Assembly: GCF_900102875.1 (NCBI RefSeq)
Contig: NZ_FNGH01000001.1
Location: 276,993-340,992, forward strand
Length of the DNA stretch: 64,000 nt
Source: Franzmannia pantelleriensis
Lineage (GTDB): Bacteria; Pseudomonadota; Gammaproteobacteria; Pseudomonadales; Halomonadaceae
Direction of reading: 5' to 3'
The notes beneath the pieces were generated by a model. It ran no database searches. It saw only the letters and a program-made list of their open reading frames with translations, and was not told the origin of the DNA. Position 1 is the stretch's first letter. Each line of letters begins with the position of its first letter. A program made the position numbers and the translations under genes. Positions 1 to 9,256 of this stretch are shown here, piece by piece.

Positions 1-1
1 T

Positions 2-538
2 TATGATAAATTAGTGCACGCGCTTGATGCCTTCCCTGATTATATTATTGTCACTGTCGATGATGATACTCTATATCCGCGATATTTTTTGAAAGATTTC
101 CTGGCTAAACATCGAGAGAATCAGCGATCTGTTGTATGCTATCGTGGCGTAAATTTAGAAAAAAATAGTAGTCGTGGATTTAAGCCTTATAATGAAATGC
201 TGAGCGCATCAAGATCTTTTGAAAGTAAAGGCGAGTCATGGAGCTTGATGCCTACGGGCTGCTCTGGCGTTTTATATCCCCCTGGCTCATTGTCAGAGTT
301 GGCAAGTTCTTATGAGTTGATCAGAAAATATGCGCTTCATGCGGATGATATCTGGTTTAAAGCCTGCGCACTTTCCGCAGACACGCCGGCAATTTTGGTC
401 CGAAATAAATGTATCAGATTTCCCTCTATAGGAAATAATAAAGAAGCTCTTTATTTTGAAAACGTTGTGAATGGTGGTAATGATAAGGCGTTAAAGTTAG
501 TGTTTGATAATTTTAATTTGTGGGGCAGGTTGGATTGA
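2..538 (+). CDS. Probable glycosyltransferase, C-terminal part (5' end outside window)
   Basis: The reading frame is open to the left edge (Y-D-K-L before the GTG at 14), so the true start lies upstream and only about 179 residues are visible. A VDDDTLYP motif near the visible N terminus resembles the metal-binding DxD of GT-A glycosyltransferases, and HADDIWFK further on resembles the acidic catalytic segment of such enzymes. No membrane segment is seen. The DNA is clearly more AT-rich than the genes after 5300, as is common in horizontally exchanged glycan loci. The stop lies 17 bases before the next glycosyltransferase start, so the two are probably co-transcribed. Sugar donor and acceptor cannot be read from sequence. 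Confidence 0.6.
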   Translation, partial: YDKLVHALDAFPDYIIVTVDDDTLYPRYFLKDFLAKHRENQRSVVCYRGVNLEKNSSRGFKPYNEMLSASRSFESKGESWSLMPTGCSGVLYPPGSLSELASSYELIRKYALHADDIWFKACALSADTPAILVRNKCIRFPSIGNNKEALYFENVVNGGNDKALKLVFDNFNLWGRLD

Positions 539-555
539 TCAACTTTGGAGGTCTT

Positions 556-1386
556 ATGGTTTTAGTAAGGGTGACAGTTATTCTTACCGTGTATAATGAA
601 GAACGAATGGTAACACGTGCCGTCGGATCCCTGTTTAATCAAACCTTAGACGATATCGAGCTTCTGGTTATCGACGATGGGTCGGATGACGCTACACCAA
701 CAGTGTTGGCCGGGATTGCCCAACATGATGACCGTGTGCGTGTGATACGTGTTGAGCGAATTGGTCGGGCCAGAGCGCTGGCACTCGCATGCAAGGAAGC
801 GCGGGGTGAGTTTATCGCAAACCTTGATGCCGATGACATCGCTTATCCAGAGCGTCTTGCAAGGCAGGTAGCCTTCCTCGATTCACACCCGTATCATGCT
901 TGGGTGGGGTGCGCGGAGGAGCGGCGGGATACACAGCGCAATGAACATATTGTTCGTACCTACCCCATTGCCGATGCCGACATACGCCGTCAGTCTTCGA
1001 AATGTATTCCCTACAGTCACAGTGGTATCACTTTCCGTCGTTCCTTGATCGATGAGGGGATCAATTATGACGGTGCTCAGCCGTACCTGATTGATTTTGA
1101 GTTTTTTCTCAGGGTGGCACGTCAATACAAAGTGGCCAACCTTCCTGACGTATTGGTGTGTCGGTATGTCAGAAACGAGAGCTTCTTCCAGAGCCGTTTT
1201 AAGACCACGAAACAGAATCGTAGGCTTGCCTGGCTTGGGCTGCGTGCCGTCATGTGGTTTAACCTACCCTGGCGTTACACCGTCTTTCCTATTGCAAGAC
1301 TTTTTTACCCCTATCTTCCCAATCTATTCAAGAGATCCGTGCGCCGCTACCAGGGGCTGGCGGAAGTCGACGGAGCTAGCGGATGA
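556..1386 (+). CDS. Family 2 glycosyltransferase
   Basis: A 276-residue GT-A fold enzyme expected to add a sugar from a nucleotide donor to a lipid-linked glycan on the cytoplasmic face. The N terminus VILTVYNEE is the usual start of GT2 nucleotide-binding domains, VIDDGSDD follows, and NLDADDIAYPERL carries the DxD motif near residue 95. I chose the ATG at 556 because GGAGG lies 4-5 bases upstream; an in-frame start at 520 would overlap the previous gene and add residues unlike the family. The stop overlaps the next start in an ATGA junction (1383-1386), so translation is coupled. The substrate is unknown. Confidence 0.85.
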   Translation: MVLVRVTVILTVYNEERMVTRAVGSLFNQTLDDIELLVIDDGSDDATPTVLAGIAQHDDRVRVIRVERIGRARALALACKEARGEFIANLDADDIAYPERLARQVAFLDSHPYHAWVGCAEERRDTQRNEHIVRTYPIADADIRRQSSKCIPYSHSGITFRRSLIDEGINYDGAQPYLIDFEFFLRVARQYKVANLPDVLVCRYVRNESFFQSRFKTTKQNRRLAWLGLRAVMWFNLPWRYTVFPIARLFYPYLPNLFKRSVRRYQGLAEVDGASG

Positions 1387-2726
1387 TTTCCTATGTGTTG
1401 CTCTCTGTAGCAGTGGTCACTCTTGCCGGTCTGTTCTATTGGGTTGTTCTTGATCCCGTACGTGGACTCTATCTTGCCTTTTTGGCCTCCGGTATTCTCA
1501 ATACCATTCCGCTGGGCCCCTTACGAGAGAAGGTGGGGTTGACCGAATTTGTCATGGCATTGACTTGGGCGGCAATGCTGGTTAATAGGAAGTGGTTGGT
1601 CCAGAGGGTACCATTTCTTGATAAGCAAAAGCTGGCGGTTGGTTTGCTTTGCTTATTTATAGTCGCATACCTGGCCTCTTTTTTCATTAACAATGCGACA
1701 TTTTATGATCTCCTGACAGAAAGTTTTGTGGAAAGCTTCAACATCATCTATGTAGCCATGATGATGGTAACGGTCGTACTGCTGGTACAGAAACCAGAGC
1801 AATGGAAAGGCTGTTTGACGGGCTGGCTGGTCGGGGCCGCTGTGGTGGCACTAGTCGGATTGTGGGCCATGACCGGGTCGGCACCAGTCTGGACCTATGA
1901 TGAATTCAGCGGTCGTGTATCTTCTACGCTGAGATTCGAGAACCAGGTGCCTTCCTACTTGGTCCCGATCATGTTGATTGCTATGGTGTGGAGTTCTCTA
2001 GCAACCACTTCCAAGTGGCTTCGATTACTGCTTCTTTTGTTGATAACCGCCATGGTCATTACTTTGATCGGCACGGGTAGCCGCACGGCACTGATCCTGG
2101 TGGTACTGTCGATTTTGTGTATGATTGGTCTGCTGCTGGTAAAGCATTCCAATACCAGTCTTTTATCTGGGTATTTAAGCTTGGCGATCATCGGTTGCGG
2201 CGTTTCATTATTCTTATATGTTGCCGCGGCGCTGTCAATGTACGATGGACAATACTCTCTTGGCACAACGCCTTCCTGGCAACGTCCTGTTATTGTCTTA
2301 TTTGAGAGTTCACAATCCGGGGTGTTGGATACAACACGTAGCCGTCAGGCTGAAATAGTTATTGCTAGCGCGCACGAGAATTTTTTCATCGGTAATGGCC
2401 CAAAGCTCTATGGAGCAAAATACCGTATGGAAGAAGTTCATAATACTTATGCCGGTGTGTTCTTTGAATCCGGTGCGTTTGGAGTGCTTGCTCTGTTCGC
2501 TTTTATTATCGCCGTTATATATAATGGATTTAGTGGCTCGAGGAGCAATGCCTTGAATATTTTGACTTGGGCATCGGTTGTTGCCTTCATGTTACTTCTC
2601 CTATATGGCATGACGATGTACGGGTTGCGTCAGCGTACACTCTGGTTGATGTGTGGTTTGCTGGTCAGTGTTCCCAATATAGTTCGCTATATGGATCGTA
2701 GTGTCTATGAATATCCTATGCGTTGA
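1383..2726 (+). CDS. Wzy/WaaL-like O-antigen polymerase or ligase
   Basis: A 447-residue polytopic membrane protein with roughly ten to twelve hydrophobic segments. It has a large extracytoplasmic loop (about residues 285-360) containing ENFFIGNGP and EEVHNTYAGVFFESG, the H-N pattern typical of the O-antigen ligase/polymerase family. It starts inside the stop of the GT2 gene and its own stop overlaps the next glycosyltransferase, so it is part of one glycan operon. By family knowledge it either polymerises repeat units on undecaprenyl diphosphate or transfers finished chains. Wzy and WaaL proteins are too divergent to separate from sequence alone. Location beside repeat-unit glycosyltransferases favours a polymerase. 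Confidence 0.75.
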   Translation: MISYVLLSVAVVTLAGLFYWVVLDPVRGLYLAFLASGILNTIPLGPLREKVGLTEFVMALTWAAMLVNRKWLVQRVPFLDKQKLAVGLLCLFIVAYLASFFINNATFYDLLTESFVESFNIIYVAMMMVTVVLLVQKPEQWKGCLTGWLVGAAVVALVGLWAMTGSAPVWTYDEFSGRVSSTLRFENQVPSYLVPIMLIAMVWSSLATTSKWLRLLLLLLITAMVITLIGTGSRTALILVVLSILCMIGLLLVKHSNTSLLSGYLSLAIIGCGVSLFLYVAAALSMYDGQYSLGTTPSWQRPVIVLFESSQSGVLDTTRSRQAEIVIASAHENFFIGNGPKLYGAKYRMEEVHNTYAGVFFESGAFGVLALFAFIIAVIYNGFSGSRSNALNILTWASVVAFMLLLLYGMTMYGLRQRTLWLMCGLLVSVPNIVRYMDRSVYEYPMR

Positions 2727-3855
2727 GAGTTACCCCCAGGCCATCTATGGCCAGCAGAAAACGTTGCTCTCCTTGTTAACGTTGGCGGAGAGTGAGGGGC
2801 ATAGTGTCAGTGTGGTGTGTACCGATGCTGGCCCTTTCTGCAATGAAGTAGAAAATCTGGGGGTGCCTGTGGCAATCTGCAATTATCCATCGCGTTTGGC
2901 TCAGTATGGTGGTGCGATATATCGCTATGGCCTCCTCGATAAGTTGGCACTTTACGGCCAGCTCTGCGGTTATGTAGTGTCACTGCGGCGTTTTATCCTT
3001 GAGCATCAGTTTGACGTGGTGTTCTGTAATGACATGCGGGGACTGTTGACCATGGGCGTTGCGGCCAGGCTGTGCGGGGTTCCGGTGGTGATCTGGGATA
3101 AGCTCGACAAGCCGCACGGCATGCTCGATTGGTTTCAACTTCCCGTAGCAAGCTTGAACGTCATTATTTCTGACGCTGTCACGAAAAAGTATCCTGTCTG
3201 GCAGCGTAGATTTTTTTCTAGCCGTATTCATAGCATCTCTGATGGTGTCATCCTTAATCACTTTTTAGGTGTTTCAGAGGATAGGGAGTCGCTTTGCCTC
3301 GAAACACAGCATGTCGCACTGGCAATGATTGGCTCAATCAGTGAACGCAAGGCACAGGATCGACTGTTGCGTGTTGTCCCGGAACTGGTAAGTCAGTGCC
3401 CTGAGGCCAGAATCGTGCTGGTCGGCCAGCCGGATAGTCACTCACAAGACTATTACCGTGACTTACCAAATCTGGCGCATCCGGCCGTGACCCATGCCGG
3501 TTTTCGCAGTGATATGCCAGCAGTGATGAACAGTATCGATGTGCTGGTGATTCTCTCTCGCCAGGAGGGGATGGGGCTAGTGATTGTTGAGGCCATGGCG
3601 GCTGGCAAGCCGGTGATCGGCACCCGGGCGGGAGGAATACCCGAGGTGGTCGTCGATGGCGAGACCGGCATCCTGGTTGAGGGGGACGATGATGCCGCTC
3701 TGCTTGACGCCATCACCACGCTTTGTGGGGACGCCGAATTGCGGGAGCGCATGGGGCGAGCCGGAAGGGCCCGGGCGGAGGCGCATTTCGACCGGCGTAA
3801 GCAGCATCGGCGTGTCATCGAGTTAATGGAATCCTTGTTGGAGAAGACGTCATGA
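2707..3855 (+). CDS. Family 4 glycosyltransferase
   Basis: A 382-residue GT-B enzyme. The C-terminal half has IGSISERKAQDRLLRVV and SRQEGMGLVIVEAMAAGKP, the E-x7-E retaining-transferase motif of GT4, followed by TRAGGIPEVV. The N-terminal domain begins MNILCVESYPQAIYGQQ. The ATG at 2707 gives this start; a GTG two codons earlier (2701) is an alternative. The gene overlaps the preceding polymerase-like gene by 20 bases and its stop overlaps the next start (ATGA at 3852), so it belongs to the same operon. It probably builds the repeat unit handled by the polymerase-like protein, but donor and linkage are unknown. Confidence 0.85.
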   Translation: MNILCVESYPQAIYGQQKTLLSLLTLAESEGHSVSVVCTDAGPFCNEVENLGVPVAICNYPSRLAQYGGAIYRYGLLDKLALYGQLCGYVVSLRRFILEHQFDVVFCNDMRGLLTMGVAARLCGVPVVIWDKLDKPHGMLDWFQLPVASLNVIISDAVTKKYPVWQRRFFSSRIHSISDGVILNHFLGVSEDRESLCLETQHVALAMIGSISERKAQDRLLRVVPELVSQCPEARIVLVGQPDSHSQDYYRDLPNLAHPAVTHAGFRSDMPAVMNSIDVLVILSRQEGMGLVIVEAMAAGKPVIGTRAGGIPEVVVDGETGILVEGDDDAALLDAITTLCGDAELRERMGRAGRARAEAHFDRRKQHRRVIELMESLLEKTS

Positions 3856-5027
3856 CTGTTTCCACGTGCCGTATTGCCCACCTACAGCTGCTGCCGCTCC
3901 TCACCGGAGTACAGCGCGTAAGCCTCGACGAGCTCGAACGCCTCCCAAGTTCTTTCATCCGGTCGCTGATCTGCCAGGGAGAGGGAGCTCTAACTGCCGA
4001 AGCTCGTGCTTGCGGTATAGAGGTTTTGACCGCGCCGCATCTGCAGCGAAGTATTCGCCCGTTGGCCGATGGACGAGCCCTATGGCAACTGTGGCGTTAC
4101 TTCCACGCACGTAATGTTGATGTCGTGCATACCCATTCGAGTAAAACCGGCGTACTGGGGCGCCTCGCAGCATGTCTGGCGGGCGTGCCTTGCATTGTGC
4201 ATACCGTTCATGGTTTTGCCTTTCCCGCTGCACGCTCTGGCCTGCAGCGCCGGCTGTTCCAGACAATGGAATGGCTGGGGGGACGCTGTGCCCATCGAGT
4301 AATTTGTCTCCATGAAGGGGATGCTCGTATCTGTCTGGAACAACTGAAATTGCCTGCTCACAAGGTGGTGGTACTGCCGAATGGGGTCGACCTAGATAAG
4401 TATCGGCCCCCAGCGACGGATGACAGGCTATCACTGCGCTGCCAACTGGGGCTGCCGCGGGACCGTGTATTGGTGACGATGGTGGGCCGGCTTTGGGAAC
4501 AAAAGGATCCTGGCTGTCTGGTCGATGCCTATTGCGCGCTCTGGGAGGATGGGGACCCTGGGGCCGACCTAGTCCTAGTCGGGGATGGTGAATTACAGCC
4601 GCTGTTGGAGGAGCGAGTAGCTCGGGCGGGGCTCGCTGAGCATGTGCATTTCTTGGGGTGGCGGAGCGATACCCCTGAGTTGCTGCGCGCCAGCGATATG
4701 TTCGTGCTGCCCTCGCGCTGGGAGGGTATGCCGTTGGCAATACTCGAGGCCATGGCCACGGGCTTGGCGGTAGTAGTATCGGATATTCCCGGCAATCGGC
4801 ATCTGGTCTCGCATGCCGATCATGGTGTGCTATTCCCCGCCGGTGATCATGTGGCGCTTGGCAAGGCCCTGCAATGTTTGCTGGCACAGCAGGACAGACG
4901 ACACGCATTGGGTAGGGCAGCGCGCCTTCATGTCGAGACGAATCACGATATCCGAATGCGCGTGCGTCACATTGAAGCCCTCTATCACCAGGTGTTGCAA
5001 CCTCAAGCTCTGGTTCTGTCTGATTGA
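3852..5027 (+). CDS. Family 4 glycosyltransferase
   Basis: A 391-residue GT-B enzyme of the GT4 group. The N-terminal half contains VDVVHTHSSKTGVLGRLAA and PCIVHTVHGFAF, typical of lipid-carrier glycosyltransferases that start or extend repeat units. The C-terminal half contains VLPNGVDLDKY, VTMVGRLWEQKDP and SRWEGMPLAILEAMA, the E-x7-E motif. It overlaps the previous GT4 gene by four bases and is the last gene of this co-directional block; a 290-base AT-rich gap follows. It probably acts on undecaprenyl-linked glycan at the inner membrane. The exact sugar cannot be assigned. Confidence 0.87.
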   Translation: MTVSTCRIAHLQLLPLLTGVQRVSLDELERLPSSFIRSLICQGEGALTAEARACGIEVLTAPHLQRSIRPLADGRALWQLWRYFHARNVDVVHTHSSKTGVLGRLAACLAGVPCIVHTVHGFAFPAARSGLQRRLFQTMEWLGGRCAHRVICLHEGDARICLEQLKLPAHKVVVLPNGVDLDKYRPPATDDRLSLRCQLGLPRDRVLVTMVGRLWEQKDPGCLVDAYCALWEDGDPGADLVLVGDGELQPLLEERVARAGLAEHVHFLGWRSDTPELLRASDMFVLPSRWEGMPLAILEAMATGLAVVVSDIPGNRHLVSHADHGVLFPAGDHVALGKALQCLLAQQDRRHALGRAARLHVETNHDIRMRVRHIEALYHQVLQPQALVLSD

Positions 5028-5317
5028 CATACTGCGAGCTGATGGCAGGACTGTTTATCCAGATGTTTAAACTATCGTTAAGATTTCTTTAGAATTCATA
5101 ATAAATGCTTCGATTTGAAGAAAATTCCTGATCCTTTTGTTGCACATCGATAACTATTTTGACACCCCAATGTTGTCCGAAATAACTTGCTCTAAAAGCT
5201 TACAAATCATATTTTTATCGTTCTTTTTATTGTGCAATGCATTGCTCATCGCCTTTTGCTTATAAATAAAAGTGCCGTAGTAAATTGTGCACATTCATAT
5301 GAATGGGGGGAGGGGAA
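5028..5317 (+). promoter_or_regulatory. AT-rich intergenic gap with a possible sigma70 promoter
   Basis: This 290-base AT-rich gap separates the glycosyltransferase block from the arabinose-type operon. A perfect TTGACA lies at 5159-5164, with weak -10 candidates (ATAACT or TAACTT) 17-18 bases further on, about 130 bases ahead of the next gene. A very strong purine-rich ribosome site (GGGGGGAGGGG, 5305-5315) sits just before the GTG at 5318. The -10 is poor, so this is tentative. No hairpin terminator was seen. Confidence 0.35.
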
Positions 5318-6247
5318 GTGTTTGATTCATTTGTCGTATTCAGGGGGGAAAGTCTAGCGGCTGTTCCCGCAATAACGCGGTCGGTCATTAAGCTGATCAG
5401 GCCACACCAGTACGTCAAGAACGGCTTTGTTCTGCTTGGCTCACTCTTCGCCCACCAGTGGAATCTCCTAACTCTCAGTCAGGTAGCGTTGACCTTTTTG
5501 GCTTTTTGCTTTATGGCCAGTGCTGTCTATGTCCTCAATGACATCATGGATATTGACGCGGATCGTGCTCATCCCGTGAAGTGTCGTCGGCCGTTGCCAA
5601 GTGGTGCGCTATCCTTGGCTTTTGTGCGTCGACTGCTGATCGGACTGGTGTCAGGTGCCGCGTTATTGTCATTATTGGTAAGCTGGTGGGTAACCTTTTT
5701 CATTTTAACTTATTTTATTATTAACATATTTTATTCCTGGCGGCTCAAGCATGTGGTTATCTTAGATGTATTCATTATCTCATCGGGCTTTATGCTGAGG
5801 ATAATGGCCGGTACGATAGGTTTGGGCATTCCGCCCTCTTCTTGGCTTCTATTATGTGGCCTGATGGTGACACTTTTCCTTGGCTTCGCCAAGCGACGTG
5901 CCGAGTTGTTGATGATGGAGAGTACTGAAAATGGCAATGGTGCACTGACGCGTCGTGTGCTCGATGACTACAGTCCCGCTATGCTGGAACAGTTCATTTC
6001 CGTAACGGCTGCCTGCACGATACTTTCCTATGGTCTCTATACTGTGTCGCCACAGACCGTAGCACTGCATGGCAGCGATGATCTGATCTATACTGTTCCC
6101 TTCGTGGTGTATGGCATATTCCGTTATCTATTTCTTCTACATCGCCGTGCCAAGGGCAATGACACGGCAAATGACATGCTGACCGATGCTCATCTGCTGG
6201 TTACTGCCATCGGTTGGGTTGTTGCGACCTTGTTGGTACTGGCATGA
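5318..6247 (+). CDS. UbiA-family decaprenyl-phosphate phosphoribosyltransferase-like protein
   Basis: A 309-residue integral membrane prenyltransferase with about eight or nine hydrophobic segments. The signature NDIMDIDADRAHPVKCRRPLP near residue 75 is the aspartate-rich site of the UbiA superfamily. Its form (HP-x-K-x3-RP) matches the branch that makes decaprenylphosphoryl-5-phosphoribose from phosphoribosyl pyrophosphate, as Rv3806c does in mycobacteria. I chose the GTG at 5318 because the purine run at 5305-5315 is a ribosome site; the ATG at 5303 would start inside it. The next gene overlaps by four bases. Neighbouring DprE1- and DprE2-like genes support the first step of polyprenyl-phosphoryl-arabinose synthesis. 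Substrate specificity is inference. Confidence 0.8.
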   Translation: MFDSFVVFRGESLAAVPAITRSVIKLIRPHQYVKNGFVLLGSLFAHQWNLLTLSQVALTFLAFCFMASAVYVLNDIMDIDADRAHPVKCRRPLPSGALSLAFVRRLLIGLVSGAALLSLLVSWWVTFFILTYFIINIFYSWRLKHVVILDVFIISSGFMLRIMAGTIGLGIPPSSWLLLCGLMVTLFLGFAKRRAELLMMESTENGNGALTRRVLDDYSPAMLEQFISVTAACTILSYGLYTVSPQTVALHGSDDLIYTVPFVVYGIFRYLFLLHRRAKGNDTANDMLTDAHLLVTAIGWVVATLLVLA

Positions 6248-7206
6248 CTGAAGCTTTGAATCATCTGCAGGGCTGGAGATTCCGTGCGTTGATACTCTCA
6301 ATCACCGCGGCAATGACGGCGTATCTGGTTTTCTCATTGTGGGCTGGTCGGGAGGATGTGATAACTGCCTTTGTACGTATCGGCGTGCTGGGGACAGGAA
6401 TCACCTTGGCCATGTCATTGGTCAATTATGGGCTGCGCTTCATACGCTGGCAGTTCTATCTTGACCAGTTGGGCTATCGTGTAGCTTGGGTTCCCAGCCT
6501 GAGGATCTATCTGAGCGGTTTTGCGTTGACCACCACGCCGGGCAAGGCGGGGGAGGTCTTCCGAGGGATACTGCTCAAGCAGCACGGAGTGCCTTTCCCG
6601 GCAAGCTTCGCAGCCTTTATCAGCGAGCGTCTCTCGGACCTTGTGGCCATTGTGCTGCTGACTCTGATAGGGCTGGTTCAGTATCCGCCGGCGCGTGGTC
6701 TGGTACTGGCTGGTGTGGTGGGAATTGTGTTGGTTCTAGTGTGTCTCTCCAGTCAAATCTTGCTGGCCCGTTTTTATGACTTGGTCCGTGTTCGACAGGG
6801 CAAGCTGATGAGGCTGCTGGCCCATACTATCCGGATGCTTGGCGATGCCCGCCGTTGTCATCGCCCTGGCTTGCTGATGGTGGCGACAGTGATCAGTGTG
6901 CTGGCCTGGGGGGCCGAAGCCCTGGCTTTCTACTGGGTGTTGAGCTGGCTGGGTGTCGAAATTACTCTGTCCTTCGCGATCTTTATCTACGCGCTGTCGA
7001 TGCTGGCTGGCGCGCTCAGCTTTTTGCCCGGTGGGTTGGGTGGTGCAGAAGCAGTGATGGTGTCAATGCTGGTCTTCAATGGAATGTCAATGCCAGTAGC
7101 GATTGCCGCCACTGTGTTTATTCGTCTTGCCACGCTTTGGTTCGCTGTAGCTATTGGTCTGGTGGCTCTGATCTGCTGCCGCAATAGCCAATTAGCTACC
7201 TCGTGA
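6244..7206 (+). CDS. YbhN/UPF0104-type lysylphosphatidylglycerol synthase transmembrane protein
   Basis: A 320-residue multi-spanning membrane protein with about eight hydrophobic helices. It shows the family marks RFIRWQFYLDQLG, TTTPGKAGEVFRG and, near the C terminus, SFLPGGLGGAEAVMVSML. The family resembles the flippase half of MprF and is often found beside polyprenyl-phosphate sugar genes, where a lipid-translocating role is suspected. The ATG at 6244 overlaps the previous stop and the gene ends inside the next start. In this operon a plausible job is moving the polyprenyl-linked pentose across the inner membrane, or assisting that step. This is inferred from context, not from a known motif. 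Confidence 0.75.
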   Translation: MTEALNHLQGWRFRALILSITAAMTAYLVFSLWAGREDVITAFVRIGVLGTGITLAMSLVNYGLRFIRWQFYLDQLGYRVAWVPSLRIYLSGFALTTTPGKAGEVFRGILLKQHGVPFPASFAAFISERLSDLVAIVLLTLIGLVQYPPARGLVLAGVVGIVLVLVCLSSQILLARFYDLVRVRQGKLMRLLAHTIRMLGDARRCHRPGLLMVATVISVLAWGAEALAFYWVLSWLGVEITLSFAIFIYALSMLAGALSFLPGGLGGAEAVMVSMLVFNGMSMPVAIAATVFIRLATLWFAVAIGLVALICCRNSQLATS

Positions 7207-8504
7207 TGATGCCGCGCTCCTGGAATCGCTTGCCGCGAGTAGATCCTGATCGGGTCGAGTTGCTGACCAATCGCTCGCAGCCGCTGGATTCAAATCTGCC
7301 ACGCCCCTTGCTGGCTTATGGCAATGGTCGTAGTTATGGTGATGTGTGCCTAACCGAACGTGGCACCTTGATGCTGACTCGCGGTCTGGATCGTTTTATC
7401 GACTTCGATCCCAATAGAGGCGTGCTGCGCTGTGAGGCGGGGGTGACCCTGGCGGAGATCCTCGCTCTGGTCGTGCCCCGGGGCTGGTTTCTGCCCAGTA
7501 CGCCGGGAACGCGCCTGGCCACGGTTGGCGGTGCCGTGGCCAACGACGTACATGGCAAGAATCACCATGCCTTGGGAAGCTTTGGTCATCACGTACGCGC
7601 CCTAGAACTTTGGCGCAGCGATGGCCGTGTTATCGAGTGCTATCCCGAGGAAGGCAACGGCTGGTTTCGGGCAACTATCGGTGGATTGGGCCTGACAGGG
7701 CTGATCCGTTGGGTCGAGCTTCAACTGATTCCTATACAGAACACCTGGATGTGGGTCGAGTCGCAGCGCTTCGCCAACCTTGACGAGTTCTGGACGCTCA
7801 GCCGCAGGGCCGAGGCCCTCTGGCCCTATACAGTGGCCTGGATCGACTGTCTGGCCAAGGGTAAGGCCCAAGGGCGGGGTATCTTGCTGGCCGGGCAGCA
7901 CGCGGCAGCGCAAGCGGAGCTGCCGGTGTTCAAGGAAGGTAGCAAGCGGATGCTCTTCGACCCGCCGTTCTCGCTGGTCAATGGCTTGAGTCTGCGCGTT
8001 TTCAATGCCCTCTACTATCGCCAGTCAGTCAAGCCCCAGGGAGGGCTGTCTCACTATGTGCCATATTTCTACCCGCTCGACGCCATTCAGGACTGGAACC
8101 GCATCTATGGGCGGAGTGGTTTCTACCAGTACCAGTGTGTTGTCCCCCCTCGTGAGGCCGAGGCCGCTATTCCTGCGTTACTTGATACCATCACCAGGCA
8201 TGGGGAGGGGTCGTTCCTCGCCGTTCTCAAGACCTTCGGACCCATGCCTTCGCTGGGGATGTTGTCGTTTCCACGTCCCGGTACCACCCTGGCCTTAGAC
8301 TTCCCTAATAGGGGCGACAAGACTCGGCGCCTGCTAGATAAACTGGATGCCATCGTGCGAGAAGCCGGTGGTACGCTTTATCCCGGCAAGGACGCCCGCA
8401 TGCCGGCTAGCCTGTTTCAGTCCGGCTACCCTGAGTGGGAAGCCTTTAAAGACTATGTCGATCCCGATTTTTCTTCCCGATTCTGGCAGCGTGTAACGTC
8501 ATGA
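7203..8504 (+). CDS. DprE1-like FAD-dependent decaprenylphosphoryl-ribose oxidase
   Basis: A 433-residue VAO-type flavoprotein. The FAD-binding region shows YGNGRSYGDVCL near residue 40, then PGTRLATVGGAVANDVHGKNHH near residue 100. The C-terminal half has FPRPGTTLALDFP. In mycobacterial DprE1 this last segment carries the cysteine attacked by benzothiazinones; here the aligned residue appears to be Ala. By family the enzyme oxidises the 2-OH of polyprenylphosphoryl-ribofuranose to a keto sugar, the first half of the epimerisation to arabinose. It begins with GTG overlapping the previous stop and overlaps the reductase gene that follows. The DprE1 role rests on family resemblance plus operon context; a distant alditol oxidase is the alternative. 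Confidence 0.83.
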   Translation: MMMPRSWNRLPRVDPDRVELLTNRSQPLDSNLPRPLLAYGNGRSYGDVCLTERGTLMLTRGLDRFIDFDPNRGVLRCEAGVTLAEILALVVPRGWFLPSTPGTRLATVGGAVANDVHGKNHHALGSFGHHVRALELWRSDGRVIECYPEEGNGWFRATIGGLGLTGLIRWVELQLIPIQNTWMWVESQRFANLDEFWTLSRRAEALWPYTVAWIDCLAKGKAQGRGILLAGQHAAAQAELPVFKEGSKRMLFDPPFSLVNGLSLRVFNALYYRQSVKPQGGLSHYVPYFYPLDAIQDWNRIYGRSGFYQYQCVVPPREAEAAIPALLDTITRHGEGSFLAVLKTFGPMPSLGMLSFPRPGTTLALDFPNRGDKTRRLLDKLDAIVREAGGTLYPGKDARMPASLFQSGYPEWEAFKDYVDPDFSSRFWQRVTS

Positions 8505-9256
8505 ACTCTCTCAAGCGAGTGATTCTTTTCGGTGCGACCTCCGCCATTGCCGAGCAGACCGCCCGTCAATTGGTAGCTCAAGGTGCCTCTCTCTACTGTG
8601 TGGGGCGTAACCCAGACAAGCTCACAGCCCTGATTGACGATCTGAAGGTACGAGCCGGGAGTCAGCAATGTATCGATGGCTGTGTAGCAGACCTGGTTGA
8701 CCATAGTCGACATGAGCATCTGATCAATGATGCGACCCATGTGCTGGGGGAGGTGGATGGAGTGCTGATTGCCCATGGCACCCTGCCCGTTCAACAGGCT
8801 TGCGAAGCAGACGTAGCCATGACCCGCAAGGAGATTGAGACCAATGCACTGAGCGTGATTAGCCTGCTAACTCTGCTCGCCAATCTCTTTGAGCAGCAGC
8901 AGCGTGGTGTGATCGCCGTTATCAGCTCAGTAGCCGGCGACCGGGGGCGGCAGAGTAACTATGTATATGGCGCCGCCAAGGGTATGCTCACATTGTTCCT
9001 CCAAGGGCTGCGCAACAGGCTGGCTAAGGCCAATGTGGACGTGGTGACCATCAAGCCAGGCTTCGTTGATACACCGATGACTGCTGATTTCAACAAGGCT
9101 GGACCGCTTTGGGCAAAGCCTGATCAAGTCGCCAAGGGCATTATCAAGGCCATGCAGAGGGGTAAGGACGAGGTCTATATTTTGTGGTTCTGGCGCTGGA
9201 TTATGCTATTTATCAGGCACATCCCGGAATCTTTCTTTAAGCGGATGACGCTATGA
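8501..9256 (+). CDS. DprE2-like short-chain dehydrogenase
   Basis: A 251-residue Rossmann-fold SDR enzyme. The nucleotide motif ILFGATSAIAEQTA is at residues 8-21, the catalytic Ser is at about 142-143 (VISSVAG), and the Y-x3-K pair is Tyr156/Lys160 (VYGAAKG). The C-terminal tail is hydrophobic and aromatic (ILWFWRWIMLFIRHIP), suggesting peripheral membrane contact with a lipid-linked substrate, as expected of DprE2. Its role would be NADH-dependent reduction of the keto intermediate made by the upstream oxidase to polyprenylphosphoryl-arabinose. It overlaps both neighbours by four bases. Assignment rests on pairing with the DprE1-like gene; the SDR family alone would not be specific. Confidence 0.82.
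   Translation: MNSLKRVILFGATSAIAEQTARQLVAQGASLYCVGRNPDKLTALIDDLKVRAGSQQCIDGCVADLVDHSRHEHLINDATHVLGEVDGVLIAHGTLPVQQACEADVAMTRKEIETNALSVISLLTLLANLFEQQQRGVIAVISSVAGDRGRQSNYVYGAAKGMLTLFLQGLRNRLAKANVDVVTIKPGFVDTPMTADFNKAGPLWAKPDQVAKGIIKAMQRGKDEVYILWFWRWIMLFIRHIPESFFKRMTL

Noticed and set aside
3955-4908. 317-residue open frame on the - strand
   Set aside because: Antisense to a well-supported GT4 gene and without any family pattern.
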